Source: Scilla litardierei
Lineage: Eukaryota; Streptophyta; Magnoliopsida; Asparagales; Asparagaceae
DNA length: 64,000 nt
NCBI GenBank assembly: GCA_030789695.1
Contig: JAULAV010008692.1
Coordinates: 62,001 to 126,000, forward strand
Reading direction: 5' to 3'
The translations under genes were made by a program, and so were the position numbers. Shown one piece after another: positions 46,842-60,534 of this stretch (the first letter of the stretch is position 1; each line of letters starts with the position of its first letter). The notes under the pieces were generated by a model, which worked only from the letters and a program-made list of their open reading frames with translations, had not been told where the DNA came from and made no database searches.

Positions 46842-46984
46842 TGCTTAACAAATTTCTTCCAAAAAATTTCCCCAAGCCTCTGTCCAAGATTTCCTAAAGT
46901 CAAGTTTAGTTGAGGAACATCAATTGCACATCATTTGCAGAACGTAAATTGATAAAAAATTGATTATAGGAAATCAAATGTAGA

Positions 46985-47080
46985 ACATCATGTGCAGGCC
47001 AAAAATCAATTGCACAAAAATCAATTGCAGGCCAAAAATCTGTTACACAAAAATCAATTGCAGGCCAAATCAATTTGATA
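46985..47080. repeat. Short tandem repeat, about 33-bp unit
   Basis: About three copies of TGCAGGCCAAAAATCAATTG followed by CACAAAAATCAAT. Non-coding. Confidence 0.85.
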
Positions 47081-47133
47081 AAGAAAAACAAAACAATACC
47101 GCTGATCGGCAAATCGCTCAAAAAGGAAATTAC

Positions 47134-47605
47134 CCATCTGCCTTCTCTAGGATTGGCTCATCTTCTTCGATCATATGGTAAGTTTTTGTCAGGACAGAGT
47201 TCTTAAAATAAGGATTGGTGTCAAAGAAAAATTCTAGTTTGAAACCCTTTAGGTCATCAATTCTACACCATTTTATGTCTTTTAGGTACTTTAAAGCCCC
47301 CTCATCACGCTCCTGGATCTGAACTCATGAAAGAAATAGAATCAGGCATGGTATCATGTGGGATAATAAACTGAATAATGTTGAAGAAAACAGCAAATCC
47401 ATCTTGCTTACCTCCTCAGCCAACACGTCATTTGTCTTCATTGTCGTGAGCCAGAAATCAGGTATACCTTTTTCTGAGGTATGAAAATGATATAAGCACT
47501 GAAATCTCCATAAACTACTTGAATATTTTGAACTTACAAACCTTCAGGGGCTTTGTCCTCGGATGAGGCTTCTTCTGTAGCTACCTCAGTGCCAATTTCA
47601 TAACG
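47134..47605 (-). pseudogene. NAP1 histone chaperone, three-exon fragment
   Basis: Three consecutive minus-strand exons of nucleosome assembly protein 1, an H2A-H2B chaperone. Exon 47605-47542 reads RYEIGTEVATEEASSEDKAP. Exon 47473-47412 reads KGIPDFWLTTMKTNDVLAEE. Exon 47318-47134 reads [20 protein letters not shown] then [20 protein letters not shown] and [17 protein letters not shown]. Splice borders are consensus at all visible junctions and the frame is open throughout. The [13 protein letters not shown] motif in the NAP fold is a family hallmark. N-terminal dimerisation helix and acidic C-terminal tail are missing. Orientation matches the Helitron 5' end at 48661. Confidence 0.92.
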
Positions 47606-48599
47606 CTGCATAATTTAACATCACAGATGTAACTAATTTAACAAATAAATTAGCATAATGCCTACTCCAGTGCCTTGAATAGTCAGTCAGATGTCAAGCG
47701 TTGATTGAATCATGGGTCATAAGATTCACTGGGAAGAAGTGTGCGTACCAATTGTAAGCAAATAACAATAACAATTATTTTTATATCTGCTAATTGTTAT
47801 CTAAAAATTAGCACCATTATCAATTCCGGTGCAATTGATTACTGCCAAAAATCAAATGATGCAAAAGAATAAACCTAACGAAATAAATGAATCAGAGTTA
47901 CCTGCTAAAAAGAATGAACCCAACTCGGGAGATTAAAATCGCAAGATCAGAGTTACCTGCTAATGCCTGGTACAAATCAAAGTTACCTGCAAGATCAAAA
48001 TCGTAAGATCAAATGCAAGATCAAGATCAAATGAAAGAAGATCTTAACAAAGATAGCAGATCTAAAACAGGACTGAGGATCAGATCTAAAACATGACTGA
48101 GGATCAAAAACCTGTCATCAGCTGAAGACCAAGAGGCGAAGAGATGCGAAGAGATGAAGGAAGATGCGAAGAGATGAAGATCCAAGAGGCGCTGCGAGGA
48201 AGCCAGCGAGGTTGGAGGAGGCTGGAGGAGGCTGGAGGAGAAGCGTGCTGAAGCGGAACCCATCAAGGCGAGATGTGCTTGGAGATTTGGTGTTTTTTTG
48301 GGTAGAAAGCGAGGCGTCTGTGGGGAGGAGTCGAGGCGAGATGTGGAGATTTGGGGGAGGAGTCGAGGGGTTTCTCATCGTAAAAAACCCAACGAAATAA
48401 ATAAATGATTCTTTTTTCATCGTCCACAATCCAACGAAACCCAAATATTAACCCTCTATATATTGCAAGCTGACCCCACAACCCAACGAAACCCAAGCGT
48501 GCTGTGGGAAAGAGAGAAATTGTTTTCTTTTTTTGAGCTGACCCATCTAAATTACATCAACCCATCTTAACCATTGATTTTACATGATCAAATGTCAAC
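47606..48599. other. Helitron interior, no gene recognised
   Basis: Contains repeated phrases (GATCAGAGTTACCTGCTAA at 47895 and 47945; AGATGCGAAGAGATGAAG at 48140 and 48165; CAACGAAACCCAA at 48431 and 48483). The region 48120-48370 is GC-richer and on the minus strand has open but motif-free frames, possibly a captured leader or promoter region. Confidence 0.45.
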
Positions 48600-48660
48600 C
48601 GTCTTTTATCTTGTCCTAGTCAGCCCTAGGATTCAAAAAACACTGTCAAATGTATAATAG

Positions 48661-48661
<1 letters not shown>
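48600..48661 (-). mobile_element. Helitron-like 5' terminus, second copy
   Basis: On the minus strand 48661 begins TCTATTATACATTTGACAGT after a host A. It matches the 5' end at 33988 over about 60 bp with a few substitutions and one deletion of about 10 bp. Confidence 0.7.

Positions 48662-48663
<2 letters not shown>

Positions 48664-48724
<61 letters not shown>
48664..48724. repeat. (TG)n microsatellite abutting the Helitron 5' end
   Basis: About 30 TG units directly beside the TC terminus at 48661. It is the mirror (reverse-complement) type of the (AC)n block at 33285. Confidence 0.97.
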
Positions 48725-48729
<5 letters not shown>

Positions 48730-48904
48730 TACAATCTCTTATGATTCAAACTGTTGTCTTTATATCTCAAACTATCTACACTCAAATGCAATGTTCAGGT
48801 GTAACTTTCTAGTTTATAAATAAAGGGTTAGACGTATGTGTCTATGCTATTATGTGTGTGTTCATCAGAATATGTACAACTACTACAGAGAGATTTGGAA
48901 CAGC

Positions 48905-49322
48905 TGCAACAGCGTATTTTTTAATTTTGTACCTTTTTTCCAACGTTTTATAATAGTTGTAATAAATGTTAGACAACCTTTTATAAAAGTTTTAATAGAG
49001 TTTTAAGCAACTATTTAAACTAGTTGTAATAGAAGTTTACACAACCTTTTATAAACGTTGTAATAAAAGTTTACACAACGTTTATTAAAAGTTGTAATAT
49101 CTCTTTACACAACTTTTTATAAACGTTGTAATAGAAGTTTACACAACGTTTAAAAAAGTTGTAATATACATCTATTACAATGTTTTCTTACAACAGGCAG
49201 AAAGAGTGGTTTAATGAGCCGACCCTATTACACCTTCGCATATTACAACGTTTGTTAAAACGTTGTCTGACCCCTATTACAACCTTTTTTAAAAGTTGTA
49301 AATGACCATTTTTGTTGTAGTG
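48905..49322. repeat. Right subterminal repeats and terminus of element A
   Basis: About twelve units of ACAACCTTTTATAAACGTTGTAATA type in both orientations, ending TTTTTGTTGTAGTG at 49322. Confidence 0.9.
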
Positions 49323-52300
49323 AATGAGTTTAGGAAAATCCGCAAAAATGGTCGTTGGAACCAAGCGAGCAACAATTTCAACTGAAAAATAAGAGAAGAC
49401 AAAATTAGGCTATAAAAATCATATCACTTAATATAATGATTCATATCTTACAGAAAATTTAGAAAATAGCCCGATGCTTAGAAAATCTGCAAAAATGTCC
49501 GTTGGAAATGGGAGATCGCCATCTTCAACTAAAAAGAAAGTGAAAACAAAATTAGGCCAAAAATCATATCATTTAATAAAAAAATCCATAACTTCTCGAA
49601 AATGTAGAAAAGTAGTCCCAACTTCAGAAATATCCGCAAAAATGTCCATTGGAAGCGGGAGATCGCTATCTTCAAATGAAAAATAAGAGAAGACAAAATT
49701 AGGCTACAAAAATCATATCATTTAATAAAAAGAGCCATATCTTCAATAAAATGTAGAAAATAGCCACGAGCTCAGAAAAAGCTGTAAAAATGTCCGTTGG
49801 AATTAGGAGATCGTCATATTAAACTGAAAAATAAGAGAAAACAAAATTAGGCTATAAAATCATATCATTTAATTTAAAGACATGTATCTTACAGAAAATG
49901 AGAAAATAGCCCGGAGCTCAAAAAATTGGCAAAAATGTCTGTTGGAACCAGGAGATCGCCATCTTCATCTGAAAAATATGAGAAGATAAAATTAGGCCAA
50001 AATCATATTATTTAGTAAAAAGATCTATATCTTCTAGAAAATGTAGAAATAGCCTTTAGGTCAAAAAATCCGCAAAAAATCTCTATTGGAATCGTGAGAA
50101 CGCTATCTTCAACGGAAAAAAATAAAAGAAGACATCATTAGGCCAAAAAATCATATCACTTAATAAAATGATCTATATCTTCCATAAAATGAAGAAAAAT
50201 AGCCCCAGAGCTAACAAAATTCAGTGGAAATGTCTGCTGGAACTGGTAAATCGCAATATTCAACTAAGAAAAATAAGAGAAGAAAAAATGTAGGATATAA
50301 AAATAGTACCACTTAATAAAAAAATCATATCTTGTATAAAATGTAGAAAATAGCACCGAGCTTCGAAAAATCCACAAAAATTTCTGTTGGAACCGAGAGA
50401 TCGCCATCTTCAACTGAAAAATAAGTGTAGACAAAATTAGGCTACAAAAATCATATCATTTAATATAAAGATTCATATCTTACATAAACTGTAGAAAATA
50501 TTGCGAAGCTCAGAAAAATATTCTTGGAACCGAGAGATCGTTATCGTCATCTGAAAAATAGAGAAGACAAAATTAGGCCAAAAATCATATCAATTCATAA
50601 AAATACCCATACCTTCCAGAAAATGTAAGAAAAAGCACAAATCGAAGAAAAATCCGCAAAAATGTCCACGGGGACTGGGAGATCACCATATTCAACTGAA
50701 AAAAAATGAGAAGACAACATTAGTCTACAAAAATCATGTCATTTAATAAAGAGATACATATTTTTTATAAAATATAGAAAATAGCGTAATGCTCAGAAAA
50801 ATTCTCAGAAATGTCCATTGGAACTGGAAGATCGCCATCTTCAACTGATAAATAAGAGAAGAAAAAATTAAGGTATAAAAATCATATCATTTAATATAAA
50901 AATCCTTATCTTCCACAAAATTTAATATAGAAATGTCTGTTGGAACCGGGAGATCGACATCTTTAACTGAAAAGTAAAAGAAGACAAAATCAGGCCAAAT
51001 TAGCATACCATTCAATAAAATGATACATATCTTCCAAAAAAGTGGAAAATAGCCTGGCGCTCAGAAAAATCTGCAAAAATGTCCATTGGAACTGAGAGAT
51101 CGCCATCTTCAACTAGAATATAACAGAAGACAAAATTAGGCCAAAAAATCATCTAATTTAATAAAAAAGATCATCATCTTAGACTGGAAAATAAGAGAAG
51201 ACCAATTTAGGCTATAAAAATCATATCAACTAATAAAAAGATCCATATCTTTCATAAAATGTAGACAATAGTACCACGCTAAGATAATGATATATAAAAA
51301 TCTTATCAGTTGAAGATGGCAATATTCCGCTTACAACAGACATTTTTATAGATGAAGATGGCGATTTTCCAGTTTCGAATTTTGTCTTCTCTTATATTTC
51401 AGTTGAAGATGTCGATTGCCCGATTTCAACGGACATTTTTGCAGATTTATTGAGCTCCGAGCTATTTTTCACATTTTTGGAAGATATGGTTAGTTTTGTT
51501 AAATGATATCAGAGGACAAAATTTGGCCAAAAATGTCCGTTAGAACCGCGAGATCGCTATCTTCAACCGAAATATAAGAGAAGACAAAATAAGGCTAATA
51601 ATTCATATCATTTAATAAAAAGATAGCCATCATCAACTGGAAAATAAGAGAAGACAAAATTAGGCAACAAAATTCATATTAAAAAAATATAAAGATTCTT
51701 ATATTCCAGAAAATATAGAAAATAGCCCCGAGCTTAGAAAAGTACGCAAAATTTTCCATTAGAAACGAGAGATCTCCATCTTCACCTGAAAAATAAGAGA
51801 AGCCAAAATTAGGCCATAAAAATCCTATCATTTAATATACAGATCAGTATTTTACAAAAAATATTGAAAATATCCCAGAGCTTAAAAAATCCGCATAAAA
51901 ATCCGTTGGAACCGGGAGATTGCCTTCTTCAACTGAAAAAAATGAGAAGGCAAAATTAGGCCATAAAAATCATATCATTTAATACAAAGATTCATATCTA
52001 ACAGAAAAAGTAGAAAATAGCATAGAGCTCAGAAAATTCCACAAAAATTTTCATTGGAACATGGAGATCGCCATATTCAAGTGAAAAATTAAGAGAAGAC
52101 AAACTTTGTCTATAAAAATCATATCATTTAATAAAAAGATTCATATCTTTAATAAACGATAGAAAATAGTTCCGTGTTTAGAAAAATATGCAAAACTGGT
52201 CGTTGGAACCGGGAGATCGACATCATCAACTAATAAATCAGAGAAGACAAAATTAGACCATAAAATTATATCATTTAATCTAAAGATTCAATCTTACAGA

Positions 52301-55300
52301 AAGTTTAGAAAATAGCCCGGAGCTCAGAAAAATACAGGAAAATGTCCGTTGGAACCGGAAGATCACCATTTTCATCTGCAAAAATAAGAGAAGAATAAGT
52401 TAGGCCTAAAAATCATATCATTTAAAAAAGATCATATCCTCAACTATGAGAACGCCATCTTCAACTGAAAAATAAGAGAAAACAACATTAGGCCAACCAA
52501 TCATATCATTTAATATAATGATCCATATCTTCCGTAAAACGAAGAAAAATAGCCACAAGCTAACAAACATCAGTAAAAATGTCTGCTGGAATTGGTAGAT
52601 CGCAACATTCAACTTAAAAATAAGAGAAGAAAAATGTAGGAACTAAACAGCATATCATTTAATAATAAATTGATATCTTCCATAAAATGTAGAAAATAGC
52701 ACCGAACTTCGAAAAATCTGCAAAAATTTCCGTTCGAATCGGGTGATCGTCATCTACAACTGATAAAAGAGTAGACAAAATTAGACTATAAAAAGCATAT
52801 CATTTAATATAAAGATTCATTTCTTACAAAAAATGTAGAAAATATCCCGGAGCACAGAAAAATCCGCAAAAAATGTTCGTTGGAACTGGGAGATCGTCAT
52901 CTTCTTCTGAAAAATAGAGAAGACAAAATTACGCCAAAAAATCATATCATTTCATAAAAGATCCATATCTTTCTGAAAATGTAGAACAACAAACTCAAGC
53001 TAAAAATCCACAAAAATGTCCCTTGGAACCGGAAGATCGCCATCTTCAACTGAAAAAAATAAGAGAAGACAAACATAGGCTATAAAAATCAAATCATTTA
53101 TAAAAATGTAGAAAATAGCACCAACCCTATAAAAATCCGTTGGAACAGGGAGATCGCCATCTTCAACTGAAAAATAATGGAAGACAAAATTAGGCCAAAA
53201 ATATTATCATTTAATAAAAAGATACATATCTTCAAGAGAATTTTGAAAATAGTCCGAAGTCAGAATAATACGTAAAATGTCCATTAGAAACGGGAGATTG
53301 CAATCTTCAACTAAAAAAATTAAAGAAAACAAAATTAGGACAAAAAATTATATCATTTAATAAAACGATTCAAAAGTTTTTAAAATGTAGAAAATAGCCC
53401 GGAGCTCATAAAAATCCGCAAAAATGTCCCTTGGAAAATGGAGATCGCCATCTTCAACTGAAAAATAAGAGATGACAAATTAGGTTATAAAAATCATATC
53501 ATTTAATATAAAGATTCATATTATACAAAAAAATATAAAAATAGCCCGGAGCACAAAACAATTCCGCACAAATGTCCATTGGAACTGGGAGATTGCCAGC
53601 CTCAACTGAAAAAATAAGAGAATACAAACGTAGGCTATAAAAATCGCGTTATTTAATAAAAAGTGATATAAATGTGGAAAATTGCACCAAGCCCAAAAAA
53701 TACGCAAAAATGTCTGTTGGAATCGGAAGATCGCCATATTCAACAGAAAAATAAGAAAAGACAACATTAAGCTATAAAAATCATATCATTTAATATAAGG
53801 ATTCTTATCTTCCAGAAAGTGTACAAAAAAGCCCTAAGCTCAGAAAAATTCGCAAAAATTTTCGCTGGAACCGAAAGAACGCCATCTTCAACCAAAATAT
53901 AAGAGAAGACAAAATTAGGCCAACATATCATATCATTTAATAAAAGGGTCCATATCTTCCAAAAAGTGGAAAATAGCACGGAGCTCAGAAAAATCCGCAA
54001 AAATTTCCGTTGGAACCTGGAGATTGTGATCTTCATCCGAAATATAAGCAAAGATAAAATAAGGCCAAGAAATCATATCATTTAATAAAAAGATCGCCAT
54101 CATCACCCAGAAAATAAGAGAAGACAAAATTAGCCAACAAAAATTATATCAATTAATATAAAAATCCTTATCTTCCAGAAAATATAGAAAATAGCCCCGA
54201 CCTTAGAAAACACGTAAAAATTTCAGTTGGAAACTGGAGATCGCCCTATTCATCTAAAAAATATGAGAAAAAATTAGGCCAAAAAATAATATCTTTTAAT
54301 AAAAAGATTCATATCTTACGAAAAATGTAGAAAATAGCACAGAGCTCAAAAAAATCCGCAAAAATATCCGTTGGAACCGATAGACTGCCATATTCTTCCT
54401 AAAAATAAGATAAAACAAAATTAGGCCATAAAAATCATATCATTTAATATAAAGATCCAAATTTTATAGAAAATGTAGAAAATAGCCCAGAGCTCAAATA
54501 ATTCCGCAAAAATTTCTGTTGGAACCGGGAGATCGCCATATTCAACTAAAAAATAAGAGAAGAAAAATTAATCTATAAAAATCATCTCATTTAATAAAAA
54601 GATCTATATCTTCAATAAACTGTAGAAAAAAGTTTCGAGTTTAGAAAAATCCGCAAAAAGGCTGTTAGATCAGGGAGATCGACATCTTCAACTAAAAATT
54701 TTGAGAAAACAAAATTAGGCAATAAAAATTATATCATTTAACATAAAGATTTGTATATCACTGAAAATTTAGAAAATAGCTCGAAGCTAAGAAAAATCTA
54801 CAAAAACATTAGTTGGAGCCTGGCGATCACAATCTTCAATGAAAAAAATAAGAGAAGACAAAATTAGGCCTAAAAAGCATTTCATTTAATAAAAAGATCT
54901 ATAACTTCCTGAAAATGTAGAAAAATTATCGCGTGCTTAGAAATAGCCACAAGAATATCCGTTGGAAACGGGAAATCGCCATCTTCAACTGAAAAATAAG
55001 AGAAGACAAAATTAGACTGTAAAAATCATATCACTTAATATAAAAATACATATCTGCCAGAACATTTAGTAACTAGTTCGGATCTTAGAAAAATCCGCAC
55101 AAATGTTTGTTGGAACTGGGAGATCGCTATGTTCAACTACAAAAAGAGAAGACAAAATTAGGCCAAAAAATCATATCATATAATACAAAGATATATAACT
55201 TCCCAAAAATGTAGAAAAATAGTCCCAATCTCAGAAATATCTGTAAAAATGTCCGTTGGAAGCGGGAGATTGACATCTTTAAGTGAAAAATAAGAGAAGA

Positions 55301-58300
55301 CAAAATTAGGCTAAAAATCATATCATTTAATAAAAAGAGCCATATCTTCTATAAAATGTAGAAAATAGCCCCAAGGTCAGAAAAAACTGCCAAATGTCCA
55401 TGGGAACCGGGAGATCGCTATTTGCAACTGAAAAATAAGAGAAAACACAATTAGGCTATAAAAAATCATATCATTTAACCTAAAGATATTATTTATTTTA
55501 TAGAAAATGTAGAAATTAGCTCGGAGCTCAAAAAATTCGCAAAAATGTCCGTGGAACAAGGAGATCACCATCTTCTTCTGAAAAATATAAGAGATAAAAT
55601 TAGGCCAAAAATCATATTATTTAATAAAAAGATCCTTATCTTCCAGAAAATGTATAAATTAGCCTCAAGGTCAAAAAAATCCACAAAAATCTCCGATGGA
55701 ACCGTGAGAACGCCATCTTCAATTGAAAAAAAGAGAAGACAACATTAAGCAAAAAAATAATATCATTTAATAAAATGATACGTATCTTTCATAAAATGAA
55801 GAAAAATTACCCCAATCTAACAAAAATCAGCAAAAATGTCCGCTGGAGCTTGTAGATCGCAATATTCAACTGAAAAATAAGAGAAGAAAACATAGGATAT
55901 AAAAATCATATCATTTAATAAAAATTCATATCTTCTATACAATGTAGAAAATAACACCGAGCTTCGAAAAATCTGCAAAAATTTTCGTTGGAAACGGAAG
56001 ATCAGCATCTTCAACCGAAAAATAAGAGTAGACAAAATTAGGCCAACAATCACATCATTTAATAAAAATAACCATATATTCAAGAAAATTTAGAAAATAG
56101 CCACGATGTCTGAATAATCTGCAAAAATGTACATATGAACCGGGAGATCGCCATCTTCAATTGAAAAATAGAAGAAGACAATTTTAGGCCAAATAAGCAT
56201 ATCATTTAATAAAAAGATTCATAACTTCACGAAAATGTAGAAACATAGTCCAAGCTCAGAAAATCGACAAAAATGTCTGTTGGAACCGGGAGATCGACAT
56301 CTTCAACTGAAAAATAAGAGAAGATAAAATTAGGCTAAAAATCATATCATTTAATAAAAAGATTCATATCTTCAATAAAATATAGAAAATAACCTCGAGC
56401 ACAGAAAAATCTCCAAAAATACTAGTTGGAACAGAAAGATCGCCACCTTCAACTAAACAATAAGAGAAAATAAAATTAGGCCAAAATGATATCATTTAAT
56501 TAAATGATCGATATCTTCCGGGAAATACAGAAAATAGCCCCGAGCTGAAAAAATCCTGAAAATGTTCGTTGGAACAGAGAGATCGCTATCTTCAATTGAA
56601 AATAAGAGAAGACAAAATTAGGCAAAAAAATTATAGCATTTAAGTAAAAGATGCATATCTTCCAAGAAATACAGAAAATAGCTTCGAGCTAAGTAAAATC
56701 TGCAAAAATGACTGTTTGAACCGGGTGATCACTATCTTCAACTGAAAAAAAAGAGAAGACAAAAATTAGGCTAGAAAATCATATCTTTTAATTTAAAGAT
56801 ACATATCTTACAGAAAATTTAGAAAATAGCCAGTGGCTAAGAAAAAACTGCAAAAATGTCCGTTGGAACAGGGAGATAGCCATATATAACTTTAAAAAAA
56901 TAAGAGACGGCAAAATTATGCTTTAAAATCAAATTATATATATAAAGATCCATATCTTCCAGAAAAAGTAGAAAATAGCCGCTAGGTTAAAAAAATCCGC
57001 AAAAATATCCATCAGAACCGAGAGAACGCCATCTTCAATGAAAAATAAGTGAAGACAAAATTAGGCCAAAAAATCAAATCATTTAATAAAATGATCCAAA
57101 TCTTCCATAAAATGTAGAAAAATTGCTCCAAACTTAGAAAATCAGTGAAAATGTCAGTTGGAACCCTGAGATCGCCATCTTCATCTGAAAAATATGAGAA
57201 GACAAAATTAGGCCAAAAAATCATATTATTTATTAAAAAGATCCATATCTTCAAAAAATATAGAAGATATCATCTATGTCAAAAATTCGCAAATATGTCA
57301 GTTGTAACCGGGAGAACGCCATCTTAAACTGAAATATAAGATAAAACAAGATAATGCCAAAAATATCACATTATTTAACAAAAAGATTGCCATCATCAAC
57401 TGGAAAATAAGAGAAGAAAAAATTAGGCAACAAAAATTATATCAAAAATTATAAAGATCCTTATATTCCAGAAAATATAAAAAAAGTCTTGAGCTCAGAA
57501 AATACGCAAAAAATTTCGTTGGAAACGGGAGATCGCCATCTTTAATTAAAAAGAAGACAAAATTTGGCCATAAAAATAATCTCATTTAATATATAGATCC
57601 ATATCTTATAGAAAATGTAGAAAATAGCACGAAGCTCATAAAATTCTCCAAAAAAATTTGTTGGAACCGGGAGATCGCCATATTCAAGTGAAAATAAGAT
57701 AATACAAACTTAGTTCATAAAAATCATATCATTAAAGAAAAATATCCATATCTTCAATAAACTGTAGAAAATAGTTCCGTGATTAGAAAAATTTGTAAAA
57801 ATAACCGTTGGAATCAAGAGATCGACATCTTCAAGTTAAAAATCAGAGATGGAAAAATTAGGCCATAAAATCTTATAATTTAATCCGAAGATTCATATCT
57901 TACAAAAAAGTTAGAAAATATCTCTGAGCTCAGAAAAATACGCAAAAATGTCTGTTGGAACCGGGATATCGCTATCTTCATCTGAAAAATAAAAGAAGAC
58001 AAAATTAGGCCATAAAATCATATCATTTGATACAAAAATCCATATCTGACAGAAAATTTAGAAAATAGCCTGAAGCTCAGAAAATTCTGCAAAAATTTCT
58101 GTTGGAACCGGGAGATTGCTATATTCAAGTGAAAAATAAAAGAATACAAACTTAGTCCATAAAAATCATATCATTAAAGAAAATGATCCATATCTTCAAT
58201 AAACTGTAGAAAATAGTTCCTTATTTAGAAAAATCCGCAAAATGGTCGTTGGAACCAGGAGATCGACTTCTTCAACTTAAAAATCAGGGGGGCCAAATTA

Positions 58301-58740
58301 GGCCATAAAAATCAGATCATTTAATCTAAAGATTCATATGTTACAGAAAATTTAGAAATTATCCCGGAGCTCAGAAAAATACGCAAAAATTTTCGTTGGA
58401 ACTGGGAGATTACCATCTTTATCTGCAAAATTAGAGAAGAATAAATTGGGCTAAATAATCATATCATTTAATAAAAAGATCCATATCTTCTAGAAAATAT
58501 AAAAATAGACTCGAGGTCAAAAAATCCGCAAATATCGATGTTGGAACCGTGAGAACGCCATCTTCAACTAAAAAAAATAAGAGACGACAACTTTTGGCCA
58601 AAAAATCATATCATTTAATACAATGATTCATGTCTTCCATAAAATGAAGAAAAATAGCCCCAAGCTAACAAAAATCAGTATAAATGTCTGCTGGAACCGG
58701 TAGATCGCAATATTCATCTGAAAAATTAAGAGAAGGAAAA
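49323..58740. repeat. Satellite array, right block (about 147-bp monomer)
   Basis: Continuation of the array interrupted at 28087, same orientation and same boxes, about 64 monomers. It ends abruptly inside the AATAAGAGAAG box at 58740 where GC-rich retrotransposon sequence starts. A recurring variant containing CATCAACTGGAAAATAAGAG then GGCAACAAA is seen at about 19530, 27545, 51625, 54095 and 57385. These mark copies of a longer block and support amplification in multi-monomer segments. Confidence 0.97.
51305..51515. repeat. Inverted satellite segment 3
   Basis: About one and a half reverse-complemented monomers (CAGTTGAAGATGGCAATATT, TTTTGTCTTCTCTTATATTT, GAGCTCCGAGCTATTTTTCA) within the direct array, homologous to the segments at 19195 and 27268 and the longest of the three. 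Confidence 0.9.
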
Positions 58741-59100
58741 CTGTTACGACTAATGTCAGCGAGCCCAAAGCACAACGGCCCACGGCCCAATCTCAAAGGA
58801 GAAGCCCGCTAGAGAAGACGGGCCCTCCCAAAGGAGGCCCACAGACGGAGCGGAAGGCCCAGCCACCTCGCCCTCGGGTACACCCGACCGGACCCCATAC
58901 GGCCGGATTAACCGCCCCCCTGAATCCGCGATCCCATGATGGCCATTAACGACCCGTTAATGGGCCACCTCACCACGTCGCGCGAATGGGAGGAGGCGGA
59001 GGCGGATCGTGGGGACGTGAGGGGATCGTGGGGACGTGAGGCGGAGGCGGATCGTGGGGCCATGAATGAATGTAATGGACATTTTACTTGATTATTTAAC
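58741..59100 (+). mobile_element. GC-rich LTR-like segment cutting the satellite
   Basis: The sequence changes at once from AT-rich satellite to GC-rich TGTTACGACTAATGTCAGCG with CAACGGCCCACGGCCCAATC and GACCGGACCCCATACGGCCG, typical of plant LTR-retrotransposon LTR starts (TG at the 5' edge). A short GGAGGCGGAGGCGGATCGTG block is duplicated at about 58990 and 59045. No matching 3' end or second LTR was found in the window, so the element's limits are open. Confidence 0.5.
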
Positions 59101-59148
59101 CTATGATATTCTTATGCATGTGTCCAAGGCTATGACAGCATATCAAAT

Positions 59149-59923
59149 ATGGCACATGCTAGTGGAGCAAGAAGAGTCCACCTCGGAGTGTCTTCCTCTA
59201 TTGATGAAAGGGATTCGTTCATGGGTTTGATGGCACGAGAGGACGCCACTACGGGTGATTCTAGTGATGAATCAAGTGATTTTAGTGGAAGTGATAGCAA
59301 CGATGAAGAGGTAACAATAGATGATCTTAGAATTGCAAATGAACAATTAATTGGTAAATATCAAAAGATTATGTGTAAATATTGTGATGCTAAGAATAAG
59401 ATTGCTAGTCTCAGAAACACATCTACATAATGACACCATTGTTGAGACACTCGCCATTGAGAAAGCAAGTTTGCTTACTCAAAATGGCATGTTGAGAAAA
59501 GAGGTGGAGTCCCTCAAATCTCAACTTGATCATGTTTCCATTATGGATAGTAACGATCTTGAGATTGAAAATTTTCAATCTCAAAACACTAGTTTAGGCA
59601 TTAAGAATGAGGCTCACAAATCCCAAGTGCATGAGCTCACCACACGTGCATCCACCTTGAATGCCACCATTTCTTCAATTTCGAAGAAATATGAGCTCAT
59701 ATACTCCATTATTGAGAGATTCAATAAGGGAAATGACATTTTGGATGATTTGCTAAAGAATCAACTACCGGCAAACCATCATGTTGGCCTTGGTTATTCT
59801 AAGGCAAGTGCATCCAATGCATGCACCTCCTATAGTGAAGTAACTATAGATTTTGTGAGGCCATCCTTTTGTGCATCCACGAGTGGTGTCTATAACAACT
59901 CGAGTAGTTCTACTACCAAGTAA
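59149..59923 (+). pseudogene. Ty1/copia-like gag remnant, frameshifted
   Basis: Frame 1 (to 59430) reads RDSFMGLMAREDATTGDSSD then ESSDFSGSDSNDEEVTIDDL and IANEQLIGKYQKIMCKYCDA. After a one-base shift near 59425 the sequence continues DTIVETLAIEKASLLTQNGM then LRKEVESLKSQLDHV and ELTTRASTLNATISSISKKY to a stop at 59923. An acidic serine-rich stretch followed by a long coiled coil is the pattern of the gag C-terminal half in large plant copia elements. A later piece at about 60352-60530 reads KKRIPKTYTIWGPKNTSNHA and RSSWTWFLKG. Zinc knuckle, protease, integrase and reverse transcriptase were not seen. The polyprotein is dead. Lineage assignment is by pattern only. Confidence 0.6.
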
Positions 59924-60534
59924 ACCACCACTCCTATTCCTCCCTCCTTTGCAAAGAAACCCACCAAGGGTGGACATCAAAGGAAGGGACATGCATTTAT
60001 GTACAACAATACTCATAGGAATGCCTCCACTCCTCACATTCCTACAAATGATAGTTTTTATGCTCCACACTCACGAGCATGTGCAAACACTCATTTGAGA
60101 CACTCTCATGCACGTACTCATGCTCATGCACCTTCACATGCTTATGATCACACATCACATCCACGTATGCATGCTTATTCTTATGACATCTTCATGCATA
60201 TGCACCTCATGTTCATCCACGTTTGTATGCAATACCACACCAGGGATCATATGCCCATCATCATGCTTTAGCACAACACAATGTTATATACACACATCCA
60301 CATGCTCTTGCTAGATCCCATGTTCCTAGGCCACATGCACCACGTAGAGATTAACCTTTTATGCATGCAACCACTAAGAAGAGGATACCCAAAACATACA
60401 CTATTTGGGGTCCTAAGAACACTAGCAATCATGCTAAGGTTATGTATGTGCAATCTTATATTCATGATATTATTTTGAATGATGATTACGTTGGGAAATC
60501 AAGGTCCTCTTGGACTTGGTTTCTAAAAGGTTAG
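59924..60534 (+). pseudogene. Decayed downstream part of the gag-like region
   Basis: Histidine- and alanine-rich plus-strand text (HAHAPSHAYDHTSHPRMHAY) from a repetitive CAT/CAC-rich sequence, followed by the WxPK-type segment near 60400. Several frame changes. It probably belongs to the same retrotransposon as the preceding gag. Confidence 0.4.

Noticed and set aside
48120..48370. GC-rich minus-strand frames as the NAP1 N-terminal exon
   Set aside because: No NAP1 N-terminal motif in any frame; low-complexity serine and leucine text only.
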